Part shown: positions 15,026 through 24,427 of the stretch, in pieces | Numbering within the stretch: the stretch's first letter is position 1 | How the letters are laid out: each line of letters starts with the position of its first letter | Source: HGM04593 sp045533955 | GTDB taxonomy: Bacteria; Bacteroidota; Bacteroidia; Bacteroidales; Bacteroidaceae | Direction: 5' to 3' | DNA: 44,222 nucleotides | Assembly (NCBI GenBank): GCA_045533955.1 | Contig: JAZSIU010000073.1 | Coordinates: 1 to 44,222, forward strand | The notes under the pieces: generated by a model | The model's input: the letters and a program-made list of their open reading frames with translations, nothing else | Told to the model about the DNA's origin: nothing | The model's database searches: none | Translations under genes and position numbers: made by a program

Positions 15026-17315
15026 GAGCATTATTTTATCGTTGGCACTCATCGCCTCAATGGCAGTAGATGCAGCAATGGGAGATTGGAGACTGCACGC
15101 ATCGTACCACAATGCCACACGCTGCGAGACAATAGATGGAAAAGTTTACGTCCTTGCATCGGGTGCACTATTCTCGTACGACGAAGAGGACGAGGAGATT
15201 CGCACATACGATAAAATATCTCATCTGAGCGACATTGACATAAGCCTCATAGCTTACAGCAAAGAGAATGAGGCTCTTGTCATTATATATAAAAATGCCA
15301 ATATCGACCTTCTTTACAGCGACGAGACAGTATATAATATCTCGGACTTTAAAAATAAGACGCTCGCCACAAAAAACATCAACAATATATCAATAAACGG
15401 AAATACAGCACTGCTATCGACCGGATTCGGAATTGTCGAGCTTGATATTGAGCGTAAAGAATTTACAAACACCTACAATCTGAATACAGAGGTTTATAGC
15501 ACACACATTTTCGACGGCGCAATATACGCAGGCACAAAAGAGGGCACAATGCGCGGAGTAAGAAACAAAAATCTGCTCGACAACAGTAATTGGGAGAAAT
15601 TAAACAAATACAAGACAACCTCTTTTGCAATATTTAAAGACCAATTATACTGTGTTATTGAGCATCTTGGCGTATATACCCTTGACACCGAAAAAAACCG
15701 ACTGACACTCGTAGCCGAGAACAACGGCACAATATACAAATATCTGTACAACGACGACACACAGCTTGTGGCCGGAGGAACCGACAAAGTAATATTCTTC
15801 GACAGCAGCACACAAAAGAGCATCTACCCACTGGAAAAAGGCAGTAATTTTATACGCAAAAAAGGTAACAGAGTGTGGAATTGCAAAGGTTACAAAGGCC
15901 TTGCCGCCTGCACAATTGAAGGTGGAAAAATTGTAGAAAAATCGGATGGTATAATCCCCAACAGCCCCATCAGAAACTACTCGGAATTTTTAAAATTCTC
16001 GGGCGAGCGACTGCTTGTGGCAGGCGGCAACATCAACTATCTTGATACAAAATTCTACGACGGCACGGCAATGGTCTATGATTACACCGACGAGCGCTGG
16101 ACGAACCTCCCCGAAGAGACCATAAAAGCCTCGACAGGAAACTATCTGAACGTATGTTGCATCGACGAAGACCCCACCGAGCAGGGACACTACTTTGCAA
16201 GCTCATTCGGATTCGGACTATATGAATTTAGCGACGATAAATTCATAAAACACTACAACAACAAAAACTCTGAATTACAGAGCGTAATAAGCGGGCCATA
16301 CGAGAACAGATACATTCGTGTGCCCAAAATAGAGTTCGACAACAACGGCAATCTGTGGATGCTGAACACAGGAACAAAAACCCCAATAAAAATCCTTATG
16401 CAGGATAAAAGCTGGAAAGAGATATATTATCCCCAGCTAGACAAATTACCCACCCTCACCGATATTACAATAGACTCGCGCGGCTGGCTGTGGGTAGTAT
16501 CGCTGCAATCCGATGCCGGACTATTCTGCGCCAAATTAAACGGCACCGTGCTTGACGTGAGCGACGACGATACAAAAATATGGATGGCAAAATTCACCAA
16601 TCAGGATGGAATAAGCTACGACATTTATCAGATTTACGCATTCAAAGAGGACAAGAACGGCTCGCTGTGGGTAGGAACCGATGCAGGACTATTCGTCATC
16701 GACAACCCATCGAAATTCTTCGACAGCGGCCGATTCACACAGATAAAAATCCCCCGCAACGACGGCACAGGCCTTGCCGACTATCTTATGAGCGGTGTAT
16801 ACATCCAAAGCATCTTCGTCGATGGAGCCAACCGCAAATGGATAGGCACAAAGCACAATGGTGCCTATCTAATATCGGCCGACGGACAAGAGACCATCCA
16901 CCATTTTACGACAGAGAACAGTCCCCTGCCATCGAACAGTATAATGAGCATAGCAGTGAACGAAAAGAGCGGTGAGGTATTCTTCGGCACCGAGAATGGA
17001 ATAGCCTCCTTTATGGCCGATGCCACCGAACCATCCGATAAATTGGACGAGAGCAACGTATATGCCTATCCTAACCCCGTGAGGCCCGATTACAGCGGCG
17101 AAATAAGCATCGTCGGGCTCACCTTCGACTGCAATGTAAAAATCGTCGATACGGCAGGCTCACTAATCTGTGAGGGAACATCCGTTGGAGGCTCCTTTAC
17201 TTGGGACGGACGCAACAAACGGGGCGACCGTGTGGCAGCCGGAGTATATTATGTACTCACCTACGATGAAGAGGGTAACGAGGGAGTAGCCACAAAGATT
17301 CTATTCATAAGATAA
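15018..17315 (+). CDS. PorZ-like beta-propeller protein with type IX secretion C-terminal domain
   Basis: The 765-residue exported protein has a signal peptide (about 1-20). About 620 residues follow of blade-like repeats of the two-component-propeller kind (for example NGNLWMLNTG, SRGWLWVVS, NGSLWVGTDAGLFV, NRKWIGTKHNGAYLI). The C-terminal domain of about 80 residues begins at YPNPVRPDYSGEI and ends GVATKILFIR. Length, two-propeller layout and the C-terminal domain match PorZ, the surface protein that in Porphyromonas helps deliver anionic LPS to the type IX sortase. No other type IX genes are in this window, and PorZ-like genes may also occur in genomes without the full system, so function here is inferred. 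Confidence 0.75.
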   Translation: MIRSIILSLALIASMAVDAAMGDWRLHASYHNATRCETIDGKVYVLASGALFSYDEEDEEIRTYDKISHLSDIDISLIAYSKENEALVIIYKNANIDLLYSDETVYNISDFKNKTLATKNINNISINGNTALLSTGFGIVELDIERKEFTNTYNLNTEVYSTHIFDGAIYAGTKEGTMRGVRNKNLLDNSNWEKLNKYKTTSFAIFKDQLYCVIEHLGVYTLDTEKNRLTLVAENNGTIYKYLYNDDTQLVAGGTDKVIFFDSSTQKSIYPLEKGSNFIRKKGNRVWNCKGYKGLAACTIEGGKIVEKSDGIIPNSPIRNYSEFLKFSGERLLVAGGNINYLDTKFYDGTAMVYDYTDERWTNLPEETIKASTGNYLNVCCIDEDPTEQGHYFASSFGFGLYEFSDDKFIKHYNNKNSELQSVISGPYENRYIRVPKIEFDNNGNLWMLNTGTKTPIKILMQDKSWKEIYYPQLDKLPTLTDITIDSRGWLWVVSLQSDAGLFCAKLNGTVLDVSDDDTKIWMAKFTNQDGISYDIYQIYAFKEDKNGSLWVGTDAGLFVIDNPSKFFDSGRFTQIKIPRNDGTGLADYLMSGVYIQSIFVDGANRKWIGTKHNGAYLISADGQETIHHFTTENSPLPSNSIMSIAVNEKSGEVFFGTENGIASFMADATEPSDKLDESNVYAYPNPVRPDYSGEISIVGLTFDCNVKIVDTAGSLICEGTSVGGSFTWDGRNKRGDRVAAGVYYVLTYDEEGNEGVATKILFIR

Positions 17316-17317
17316 TT

Positions 17318-17331
17318 AACCGTCGACGGTT
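17318..17331. repeat. 14-bp perfect palindrome after the porZ-like gene
   Basis: AACCGTCGACGGTT is a perfect palindrome starting 3 nt after the stop codon and ahead of the terminator. It has no loop, so it is more plausible as a protein-binding site than as an RNA hairpin. Function unknown. Confidence 0.5.
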
Positions 17332-17342
17332 GATATTATGAT

Positions 17343-17387
17343 AATATCTCAAAGCTCTTTTAATGAGAGCTTTGAGATATTTTTTAT
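17343..17387 (+). terminator. Terminator of the leuS-porZ-like operon
   Basis: A 15-bp perfect stem (17344-17358 with 17366-17380; core AAAGCTCT/AGAGCTTT) is followed by a T-run at 17380-17385. Confidence 0.92.
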
Positions 17388-17390
17388 ACC

Positions 17391-17940
17391 TTTACGATAA
17401 AAAGTATCGAAGTTAAATGATTAAAGAATTATCTTCCGTGGCGATATTATTATTTCTATTTAGTTTTTATAGGATTGTAGCAATACATTATCCACACTAT
17501 CGACAAAGATTATAATAATATTCTCCTTTTTTAAATAGAAAAAAAGAAAAAACAAGAATAACTGCTGTTAATTGTGGTGATAAAAAAGTATCGAAAAATT
17601 TGCTTCTGATGTTATCAATAAAAGAGTTTGCGTTATTACACTTTAATTAACAATGTAATTTATTATGAATTAGTAGATTGATTACTTTATCAACATATTT
17701 TTAATAACCTTTTCTGTGAATAAAATAATCTGTTTGTAATAGAAAAAATGGTTAAGAAAGGCAGTTAAAAATTAAGGTAAAAAAGGCTCTTTTAAATTTG
17801 GAATTTGAATATAGCAGCGGCTATAATAATTTTTAAAGAGAAACAAAATTTTTAATCCATTTTTTAAAAGTGATTTTTTAAACACTTTTCAACAGGTTAC
17901 TAACAACTATCTGTTAAAAGTGGGTAAAGATTATATATAA
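17391..17940. other. Candidate chromosomal replication origin (oriC)
   Basis: This gene-free, strongly AT-rich stretch lies between two convergent genes, where gaps are usually short. It contains a perfect DnaA box TTATCCACA (17488-17496) directly followed by CTATCGACA (17497-17505). Further boxes are TTATCAACA (17687-17695), TTATTCACA on the minus strand (17723-17715), and weaker TTATCAATA (17612-17620), minus-strand TTATCACCA (17583-17575) and TTTTCAACA (17886-17894). A direct repeat (17396-17411 and 17579-17595) and a very AT-rich segment (about 17785-17885) that could unwind are also present. Base composition by eye shifts from A/C-rich to T/G-rich on the plus strand going left to right across it, though my spot counts are noisy. 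A parS-type site lies about 20 kb to the right. Confidence 0.55.
17396..17595 (+). repeat. Direct repeat within the candidate oriC
   Basis: GATAAAAAGTATCGAA (17396-17411) recurs as GATAAAAAAGTATCGAA (17579-17595), one base longer. Each copy is itself an imperfect palindrome (GATA...TATC). I see no third copy. Confidence 0.6.
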
Positions 17941-17942
17941 AG

Positions 17943-17980
17943 AGCGAGTGTAGCATCCTATAAAAGTGCTACACTCGCTT
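17943..17980 (-). terminator. Terminator of aspC
   Basis: AGCGAGTGTAGC (17943-17954) and GCTACACTCGCT form a perfect 12-bp stem around an 11-13 nt loop, just downstream of the aspC stop on the minus strand. A T-containing stretch follows (CTTTATATA). Confidence 0.8.
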
Positions 17981-18001
17981 ATAGTTTATGATAAATATTT
18001 T

Positions 18002-19195
18002 TTATTGCAGCTTGGAGAGTGCCTCTTTTATGCGGCGGATGGCCTCTGTGATATTCTCGTCGCTTGTCGCATAGCTCATTCTAAAGCACTCGGGCGAGCC
18101 GAAGGAGCCTCCGCCCACTGTGGCAACGTGAGCCTCGGTCAGAAGATACATTGCAAGGTCGTCGCTGTTGTTTATTGTCTGTCCATTGTAGCTTTTTCCA
18201 TAGTATGAGCTGCATTTGGGGAACAGATAGAATGCACCCTCGGGAACATTTACCTCGAGGCCGGGAATATCCTTTGCCAGCTTGACGATAAGGTCGCGGC
18301 GACGTTGGAATGCTTGGCGCATACTCTCTACGGCTTCCTGAGAGCCGTTGTAAGCCTCTAACGCTGCCATCTGTGATACTGAACAAGGGCCGCTTGTATA
18401 TTGGCCTTGCAGCTTGTTACAGCCCTTTACAATCCACTCGGCAGCAGCCAGATAACCTATGCGCCATCCTGTCATTGCATAGGCCTTTGAGACGCCGTTT
18501 ACAATTATTACGCGCTCGCGTATCTCGGGGAATTGTGCAATGCTCTCGTGTGCTCCAACGTAGCTTATGTGCTCGTAAATTTCGTCGGCAACAACATAAA
18601 CGTCGGGGTATTTTGCAAGGACGTCGGCAAGTTCTTTAAGCTCGGCCTTTGTATATACCGAACCTGTGGGGTTCGAGGGCGAGCACAGGATGAGCATTTT
18701 TGTTTTTGGGGTGATAGCGGCCTGAAGCTGTGCACCGGTAATCTTGAAATTCTGTTCGATGCCTGCACTGACAATGACGGGGGTTCCGTCGGCCAATTTT
18801 ACCATTTCGGGGTAGCTTACCCAATAGGGGGCGGGTACAATTACCTCGTCGCCGGGGTTGACGAGTGCCATAATAGCGTTGCACACTGCTTGCTTTGCAC
18901 CGTTGGATACAGATATTTGTGCCTCGGTAAAGGTGAGATTATTTTCTCTTTTCAGCTTCTCGACAATTGCTTTGCGCAGGGTGGGGTAGCCGGGAACGGG
19001 CGAGTAGCGCGACCAATTATCGTCAACTGCCTTTTTTGCGGCCTCTTTTATGCTGTCGGGAGTGTTAAAGTCGGGTTCACCTACACTCATATTTATAACA
19101 TCTACTCCTTGTGCTTTCAGTTCTTGGCTTTTTTGCGACATTGCAAGTGTTGCCGAGGGGGTGAGTCGGTTTAATCGGTCTGCTAATTTACTCAT
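18002..19195 (-). CDS. aspC: Aspartate/aromatic aminotransferase (PLP, class I fold)
   Basis: This PLP enzyme most likely exchanges aspartate/oxaloacetate with glutamate/2-oxoglutarate. The 397-residue protein has the PLP lysine K237 in VNGVSKAYAMTGWRIGYL, with N175 (SPSNPTGSVY) and D204/Y207 (VADEIYEH) as cofactor contacts, the pattern of the prokaryotic aspartate aminotransferase subgroup. Exact amino donor specificity cannot be read from sequence. A -7 element TAACTTTG lies on the minus strand at 19302-19295, about 100 nt upstream. It is transcribed toward the candidate oriC. Confidence 0.88.
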   Translation of the reverse strand: MSKLADRLNRLTPSATLAMSQKSQELKAQGVDVINMSVGEPDFNTPDSIKEAAKKAVDDNWSRYSPVPGYPTLRKAIVEKLKRENNLTFTEAQISVSNGAKQAVCNAIMALVNPGDEVIVPAPYWVSYPEMVKLADGTPVIVSAGIEQNFKITGAQLQAAITPKTKMLILCSPSNPTGSVYTKAELKELADVLAKYPDVYVVADEIYEHISYVGAHESIAQFPEIRERVIIVNGVSKAYAMTGWRIGYLAAAEWIVKGCNKLQGQYTSGPCSVSQMAALEAYNGSQEAVESMRQAFQRRRDLIVKLAKDIPGLEVNVPEGAFYLFPKCSSYYGKSYNGQTINNSDDLAMYLLTEAHVATVGGGSFGSPECFRMSYATSDENITEAIRRIKEALSKLQ

Positions 19196-19294
19196 AGTTA
19201 CTTTAGAGTTTAATTGTTTTATAAATTGGTTGTTATTTGTGTGCTTTTACGGGGTGTCGGACAGGCTTTTTTAAAAAGGGCCGTACCATCGAAG

Positions 19295-19302
19295 CAAAGT
19301 TA
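19295..19302 (-). promoter_or_regulatory. -7 element of the aspC promoter
   Basis: TAACTTTG read on the minus strand matches TAnnTTTG. No TTTG is seen 20 nt upstream, so the -33 element is weak or absent. Confidence 0.45.
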
Positions 19303-19387
19303 ATGAATAATTCTATTTTGTATATAAATTATGCAAAAATTTATGTTTCACAGATAATAAAAAATAGTGTGTAAGGGTTTAGGCTTA

Positions 19388-19438
19388 CAAATAATACTCA
19401 CAATAGATAAAAAAAAAATCTATTGTGAGTATTATTTG
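19388..19438 (-). terminator. Perfect 21-bp inverted repeat after the xus operon
   Basis: The 21 nt at 19388-19408 (starting CAAATAATACTCACA) are the exact reverse complement of 19418-19438, with a loop of nine A residues (nine U in minus-strand RNA). It lies 12 nt after the last xus gene and is the only candidate terminator there. The U-run sits in the loop rather than after the stem. Confidence 0.7.
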
Positions 19439-19450
19439 AAAAAGGTGTTA

Positions 19451-20563
19451 TTACTTTTTTTGTAAAATCCTTTTTATCCACAGATAATATCCCGTCAAAG
19501 GTAGTGTGGCTCCCAAGAGTGCTGACAAAAATGTGAGAATCCTTGTTATTATGCCGCCCCAGCTGCCGACGTGTACCGAGTATATCATGCCGCGGATTTT
19601 ACTGCTGTTGCTCTGCTCGTTGTATAATTCGGCTGCGGTTATTTCTCCGCTCGATGGGTCGAATGTGTATTTATCGGCTGCTCGTTGATTACCTATTTTA
19701 TCGAACGAGACGCTTGCGCTACCTTTTGAAATTGTAATCCGTTTGTAATCACTGTTTTTAAGGGCCAATTGTTCATATACCTTTTGCCAATGATGGCAGT
19801 TGTTATTATTATCTTTTTTCTTGTGCTCTTTTTCCGATTTTTTTAGTTGTGTGTTGTGTGCCGTTGATTGCACGGTCTCCACTCCGAATAGTGCATAAAA
19901 ACCGTTACGGTACCACTGAAAAGACCACGTAAGCCCTGTCAATGCCATTGCCAAAAGAAGTAGTGTTGCGTATATTCCTGCTGCAACGTGAAGGTCGTAC
20001 AATAGTCGTTTCCATCCTTTTTTGAATTGTATGCTGATGCGGTTTCTGAGCATCTTTTTATTGCGCGGCCACCATATTACAACACCCGAGAGTAACACAA
20101 TTACAAACATCAGTGTGCTTGTTCCCACTATCAATTTTCCGAGGCCTATGCTGCCGTCGGCATTGCGCGAGCTGCCCATCAGCCAGCGGTGCATCTTAAA
20201 CATTGTTTCAAAGAAGGGCAGACGCCGGTAGTTTCCTTTTATTTGACCCGAATATTGGTCGATATAAAGTGAGGCTCGCCGGGGTTTCGAAAGGCTTATT
20301 TGAGTGGCTCTTCGAGGGTCGGAAAATAGCGTTACTCCGGTTATCTCAACACCCTCGTCGAGGGATGCTGATGCTATCTTTATAAGAGTGTCTACGGGCA
20401 GGCTTTTTTCCTCGACTTTTTCGACAAAAAAGAGTTTGGAATTTACACTCTCGGTTATCTCTTTTTCGAATACCAACATTGCCCCCGAGAAACATATAAG
20501 GCTTATTATTATCCCAAAGGGGACGGATAGCCACAGATGTATTTTCCGGAAAAGTTTTTTCAT
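19451..20563 (-). CDS. xusC: PepSY-domain inner-membrane protein, XusC-like
   Basis: The 370-residue protein has the PepSY-associated four-helix layout. Helices fall at about 10-33, 140-165, 190-213 and 335-360, with a periplasmic loop between the first two, histidine-containing MHRWLM ahead of helix 2 and DLHVAAGIYA at helix 3. Such PiuB-like proteins are linked to ferric-siderophore reduction or iron release at the inner membrane. It is the last gene of the operon, 7 nt after the DUF4374 lipoprotein gene. Gene order (receptor, DUF4374, PepSY) matches XusABC of Bacteroides thetaiotaomicron; the symbol is by synteny and family. Confidence 0.8.
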   Translation of the reverse strand: MKKLFRKIHLWLSVPFGIIISLICFSGAMLVFEKEITESVNSKLFFVEKVEEKSLPVDTLIKIASASLDEGVEITGVTLFSDPRRATQISLSKPRRASLYIDQYSGQIKGNYRRLPFFETMFKMHRWLMGSSRNADGSIGLGKLIVGTSTLMFVIVLLSGVVIWWPRNKKMLRNRISIQFKKGWKRLLYDLHVAAGIYATLLLLAMALTGLTWSFQWYRNGFYALFGVETVQSTAHNTQLKKSEKEHKKKDNNNNCHHWQKVYEQLALKNSDYKRITISKGSASVSFDKIGNQRAADKYTFDPSSGEITAAELYNEQSNSSKIRGMIYSVHVGSWGGIITRILTFLSALLGATLPLTGYYLWIKRILQKK

Positions 20564-20570
20564 TGTTTTT

Positions 20571-21962
20571 TTACTTTTGTACGTTTAATTTTCCAACGGT
20601 CTTTATAGCCTCGGCCTTAACGGTTAATCCTTTTGTAGCATTGCCTGTGTGGGCATCTACTCTATAAAATGCGGGATAATCGCCTGTGGTTACGTTTATT
20701 GGGATATAAACGGCGCCATCCTCGCCATATGGTTCTCCGCCCAATGAGATATTCTCGGGGAGCCCTGTTACGGGTTTTAAACTCTTGTTTTTGGCGTCAA
20801 ATATGGCAAGTTCGCTTACGTCGGCTGATGTGCCGTCGTTAATCATACTCTCGGCACCATTTTTATATAATTGCAGCAGGAAATAATCCTCGTCAATGTA
20901 CCAACAACGATAGATGGGATTTTTGTTTCCAAGCTCCTCGATATTTACATAGTAATCTTCGTCGAAAGTAGTCTCTCCTGCCTTTATGCGTACAACGCCC
21001 GAGGGTAGTGTGCCTGTTGTCTTTTTTAATTCGGGGGTCGAGAGGAATGTGCGTCCGTATCCGGGCGAGAATACGTAAAGGTCGCCATTATCTGTTGCCC
21101 ATATTGTTTGGAAATACTGCGAGCGACTGCGTCCGCAGGCAAAGCCTATCTTGTCGGTGTGTGCAATAATTGGCTTTTCGTCGAAACTACCCGAGGAGTA
21201 GATGGCAATATAGGCGTGGTCGGGATATTGTGTGCTGGGAATTACTCCTGCCGTGTAAGCGCCGCTGCCACTGCCGCCGGCCTCTTTTGTAATGAGCGAT
21301 TGGTCGGTTACTTTTTCGGGCATATTGGCTATTGCGTAGAGGCTCATTCCTCCGGGTATTACCGAGGTATATAGTTTGTTATTAGCCTCGACGATGCCTG
21401 CAAAATGTACTTTCTCGCCATTACCAAGAAAATCTTCGGCAAGGATTGACGACTCTTTTTGTGTGCCATCTTTTGCATTCAGATAGTTGAATAGAAGAAC
21501 CTGAGGGTAGTTGCCATATTCATCGGCTTTTGATGAATTTCCTGTGGATGCTGTAATTACATTTTCGCCCCACGTTCCGTATGTGGTTATTCTGTTGTAT
21601 GTGTAGGAATATTTTTCGGTGGGATTGCCTTTGTTATCCAAATAATACGATGCGCCTGTGCCTGCACCACCTTTATTATAGACTAATGCAAAAACATTGT
21701 TGAGGCCTTTATATACCCAATAGGTGGCGTTGAGAACTTCGGTTCCTTTGCCCTCGACGCTTATCTCGCCTGCATCTAATGTCTCAGATGTTATAAGATA
21801 GCTTGCATCGCCCACAATTGCGGGAATTACGTATAGCGACTGTGCTTTTTGTGGTTTATCGGGCAGTTGGGGGTCGTTGTTATCACTGCTACACGATGAA
21901 ATTGTACCTGCAATTGTCAAAAGGCTTGCAGCTACTGCGCCAAAATAGAGTCTCTTTTTCAT
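20571..21962 (-). CDS. xusB: DUF4374 surface lipoprotein, XusB-like
   Basis: The 463-residue protein has a lipoprotein signal with lipobox cysteine C24 (ISSC), followed by SSDNND, an acidic stretch like the Bacteroides surface-export signal. The mature part is a predicted beta-propeller of DUF4374 type, with repeated strand-turn segments (YGNYPQVLLFNYL, NNKLYTSVIPGG, NGDLYVFSPGYGRTF). In B. thetaiotaomicron XusB binds ferric enterobactin at the cell surface and passes it to the XusA channel. Whether this protein binds the same ligand cannot be seen. It sits between the receptor gene (20 nt gap) and the PepSY gene (7 nt gap). Confidence 0.85.
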   Translation of the reverse strand: MKKRLYFGAVAASLLTIAGTISSCSSDNNDPQLPDKPQKAQSLYVIPAIVGDASYLITSETLDAGEISVEGKGTEVLNATYWVYKGLNNVFALVYNKGGAGTGASYYLDNKGNPTEKYSYTYNRITTYGTWGENVITASTGNSSKADEYGNYPQVLLFNYLNAKDGTQKESSILAEDFLGNGEKVHFAGIVEANNKLYTSVIPGGMSLYAIANMPEKVTDQSLITKEAGGSGSGAYTAGVIPSTQYPDHAYIAIYSSGSFDEKPIIAHTDKIGFACGRSRSQYFQTIWATDNGDLYVFSPGYGRTFLSTPELKKTTGTLPSGVVRIKAGETTFDEDYYVNIEELGNKNPIYRCWYIDEDYFLLQLYKNGAESMINDGTSADVSELAIFDAKNKSLKPVTGLPENISLGGEPYGEDGAVYIPINVTTGDYPAFYRVDAHTGNATKGLTVKAEAIKTVGKLNVQK

Positions 21963-21982
21963 TTTTCTTATTGTTTAAGTTA

Positions 21983-24406
21983 TTATTTATTATCGGTAAA
22001 ATATACTCTTGCTTTTATGTAAAATGCTCGTCCTGCTTTTTGCAGACTGAAATTGTCGTACAGTCGTTCGTCGGTAATATTTTTACATTCGAGCGACAGA
22101 TTGTACTTTCCACCTTTGAGCGAATAGGTAAGTCCTATATTATGCGATAATTGTTCCGGTACTTTTGTTTTACTCTGCGACGAGCCTATATTCTCCCAAT
22201 GTAGTGGGAAAGAGTGTTGCCACAGGCCGTCGTACGTTACGACAAGGCTGCTGTTTTTTATCAGTAGATTCTTGAATGTAAGCGAGGCGTCGAAATTGGC
22301 AAAAAGATAGGGTACATTGGGCAGACGCACTTTATAGTGCATACTTTTCTGTTCGGTTCCGCCTGCAATATAACGCTCGTAGTCGCGTACGTCTATACTG
22401 TTGAATGTTCCTCCAAGGCTTAACAGATGAGAATAGTTATAGTTTATGCTCACATTGTAGCCTTTTGTTTTTACGTGTCCGTGATTCTCGTAAATGCCAT
22501 ATTGCAGCGCTCCATATTTTCCTATTCCACGCTTTATATAGTCTTTTGTGTCGCGGTATATAAGGGTACCTTCAACAAATATTTTGTGTCGGTTTACTCT
22601 CTTTGTGTAGCTTAGGTTGAGATTAAAATTATTGCTATTCTCGGGCCGTAGGTCGGTTTTTCCGGCCTCAAGGTCTTCGTCGCCGAAAAGTTCGTCGTTT
22701 GTGGGTAGTCGGTACGATTTTTCGTACGAGAATTTTGCTTGCAGAGCATCGGTAAAATAGTATGTTGTAGCTGTGCCGTAGCCCCAATCGCTTATATTTT
22801 TTGAAAGGTTAATGTAGTTTCCTATGCCATCGTTGCTTGTCGATACGGGGCCTCTATTATACTGATTATAGTATTTTCCAAAGAGGCTTACGTTCCATTT
22901 TTCATTTGGGCAGAAGCGGTAGGATAATCCGCTTATGTTCTTGCGGGTTATTTTGGGAATATCAAAATTTGTGAGTACCGATTGCGACCCTTCGGAGCGT
23001 CGGCTGCTGCGCTTAAAGCTATTGTAAACGTGATTAAAAGTGATTGTATGCTGCTCTCCTATGCGGTAGCTTACGTTTATTGTGGCGTTCCAATTTTTAT
23101 TTGTCGCCTCGCTTTTTTGGTACGATTGTTCGCCTTTGCTGCCTTTATTGTAGAATTTTCCTTCCCAATTATAGGCGAGTGCCGAGGTATCAATATTATG
23201 CGTTATATTGTGATTATAGTTTGCACCCATTTTCAGTGTCATATTTTTTATAAACAGATTGCGCTTGAAATATTCGATAGATGGCATCAGAGAGTGTCCC
23301 TTGCGGTGTTTGTCGCCAAAAACTGTCTCTTGATAGACGCCTGTCTGTATCTCTTTGTAGAAATTTGTGTATGTGAGGCTCAGCATAATGCGGTCGGCCC
23401 ATTTTTTGTTTTTAAAGCCTATTTTTGTTGTTGCAGTTTCGTTGTGAAATGTATCGTTGAAGCGTTTCAGACGACGAATGTTGTTTTTATCTATCGGGGG
23501 GAATTTGATGGTGCCGTCGTTGTCAATCTCAAAATTGCGTACCCAATTGTGAATGTAATAATCGTTGTCCGAGTAATTCTGAAAAAGATTAAGCTCGTAA
23601 AAAAATCCGCATCCGAGGCTCTGTCCTACGTTTATATAACTCTTATGAGTGTTGAACGAACCAAAAGAGTAGGATGCGTCGGCAAACCATTTGCGCTCTC
23701 TTTTGTCGGTAACGATATTTATTACTCCGCCCAATGCGTCCGAGCCGAATTCAACAGGAACAACTCCCTTATAAACCTCGATGCTGCGGGCAAAATTTAT
23801 TGGTACGTTATTCAAATTAAATGATGTTCCAACGCCCTCTTGCGGTATTCCGTCAATAAAAACTCTTACGTGCTTACCGCTGAAGCCATCCATCATAAGC
23901 TGAATGTCCGAGCCGACGCCTCCACTCTCGCGTAGTCTCATCCCGGGGAGTTTTGTCAGTACCTCGGCCAGATTTTTGTTGTAATTGGCAAAATCTTTTG
24001 TGTCGATGCTGGCGGCATTGTAGGGCGAGTGGCGCACCTTTTCTACGTGCGATGCAACAACCTCTATGGCACCGAGCGATATGTGTTCGCTCTCTATCGG
24101 AATGTTTAAATTTCGACGCTCTCCGGCTGTTATATGAATCTCTTTTGCGGTCTTTTTGTATCCCACTGCCGATACGACGAGGGTATATTTTCCGGCAGGA
24201 ATTTCCATACTGAACAACCCTTCATCGTCGCTCACGCATCCAAATTTTGTATCTTTCAGCTGCACAGTCGCAAATATCACAGGGTTTTTATCGCTCGATA
24301 ATAATTTGCCTGTAAGAACAGCTTTTTTTGTTTCGTTATTTATTGCCAATGTAATGTTACTCGTGGCAAGAAGCAGTGTCAGCAGTAGTAAAAATCTTAT
24401 GCTCAT
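21983..24406 (-). CDS. xusA: TonB-dependent receptor, XusA-like
   Basis: The 807-residue outer-membrane transporter has a signal peptide (about 1-21, ending TLA). A carboxypeptidase-regulatory-like beta domain follows (about 28-110, GKLLSSDKNPVIFATVQL to the IPI strand). The plug (about 112-235) includes LTKLPGMRLRESGG, VRVFIDGIPQEG and GSDALGGVINIVT, and the remainder is the 22-strand barrel region ending in KARVYFTDNK. Its partners indicate uptake of an iron chelate, probably a xenosiderophore. The promoter is in the 169-bp region shared with the divergent regulator gene. No Fur-like box was recognised. Confidence 0.88.
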   Translation of the reverse strand: MSIRFLLLLTLLLATSNITLAINNETKKAVLTGKLLSSDKNPVIFATVQLKDTKFGCVSDDEGLFSMEIPAGKYTLVVSAVGYKKTAKEIHITAGERRNLNIPIESEHISLGAIEVVASHVEKVRHSPYNAASIDTKDFANYNKNLAEVLTKLPGMRLRESGGVGSDIQLMMDGFSGKHVRVFIDGIPQEGVGTSFNLNNVPINFARSIEVYKGVVPVEFGSDALGGVINIVTDKRERKWFADASYSFGSFNTHKSYINVGQSLGCGFFYELNLFQNYSDNDYYIHNWVRNFEIDNDGTIKFPPIDKNNIRRLKRFNDTFHNETATTKIGFKNKKWADRIMLSLTYTNFYKEIQTGVYQETVFGDKHRKGHSLMPSIEYFKRNLFIKNMTLKMGANYNHNITHNIDTSALAYNWEGKFYNKGSKGEQSYQKSEATNKNWNATINVSYRIGEQHTITFNHVYNSFKRSSRRSEGSQSVLTNFDIPKITRKNISGLSYRFCPNEKWNVSLFGKYYNQYNRGPVSTSNDGIGNYINLSKNISDWGYGTATTYYFTDALQAKFSYEKSYRLPTNDELFGDEDLEAGKTDLRPENSNNFNLNLSYTKRVNRHKIFVEGTLIYRDTKDYIKRGIGKYGALQYGIYENHGHVKTKGYNVSINYNYSHLLSLGGTFNSIDVRDYERYIAGGTEQKSMHYKVRLPNVPYLFANFDASLTFKNLLIKNSSLVVTYDGLWQHSFPLHWENIGSSQSKTKVPEQLSHNIGLTYSLKGGKYNLSLECKNITDERLYDNFSLQKAGRAFYIKARVYFTDNK

Positions 24407-24427
24407 ATAGTTTTTTTCTTATCTGTT

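Noticed and set aside
17316..18001. A hidden gene in the long convergent gap
   Set aside because: All frames are short and broken; AT content and DnaA-like boxes point to a non-coding function.
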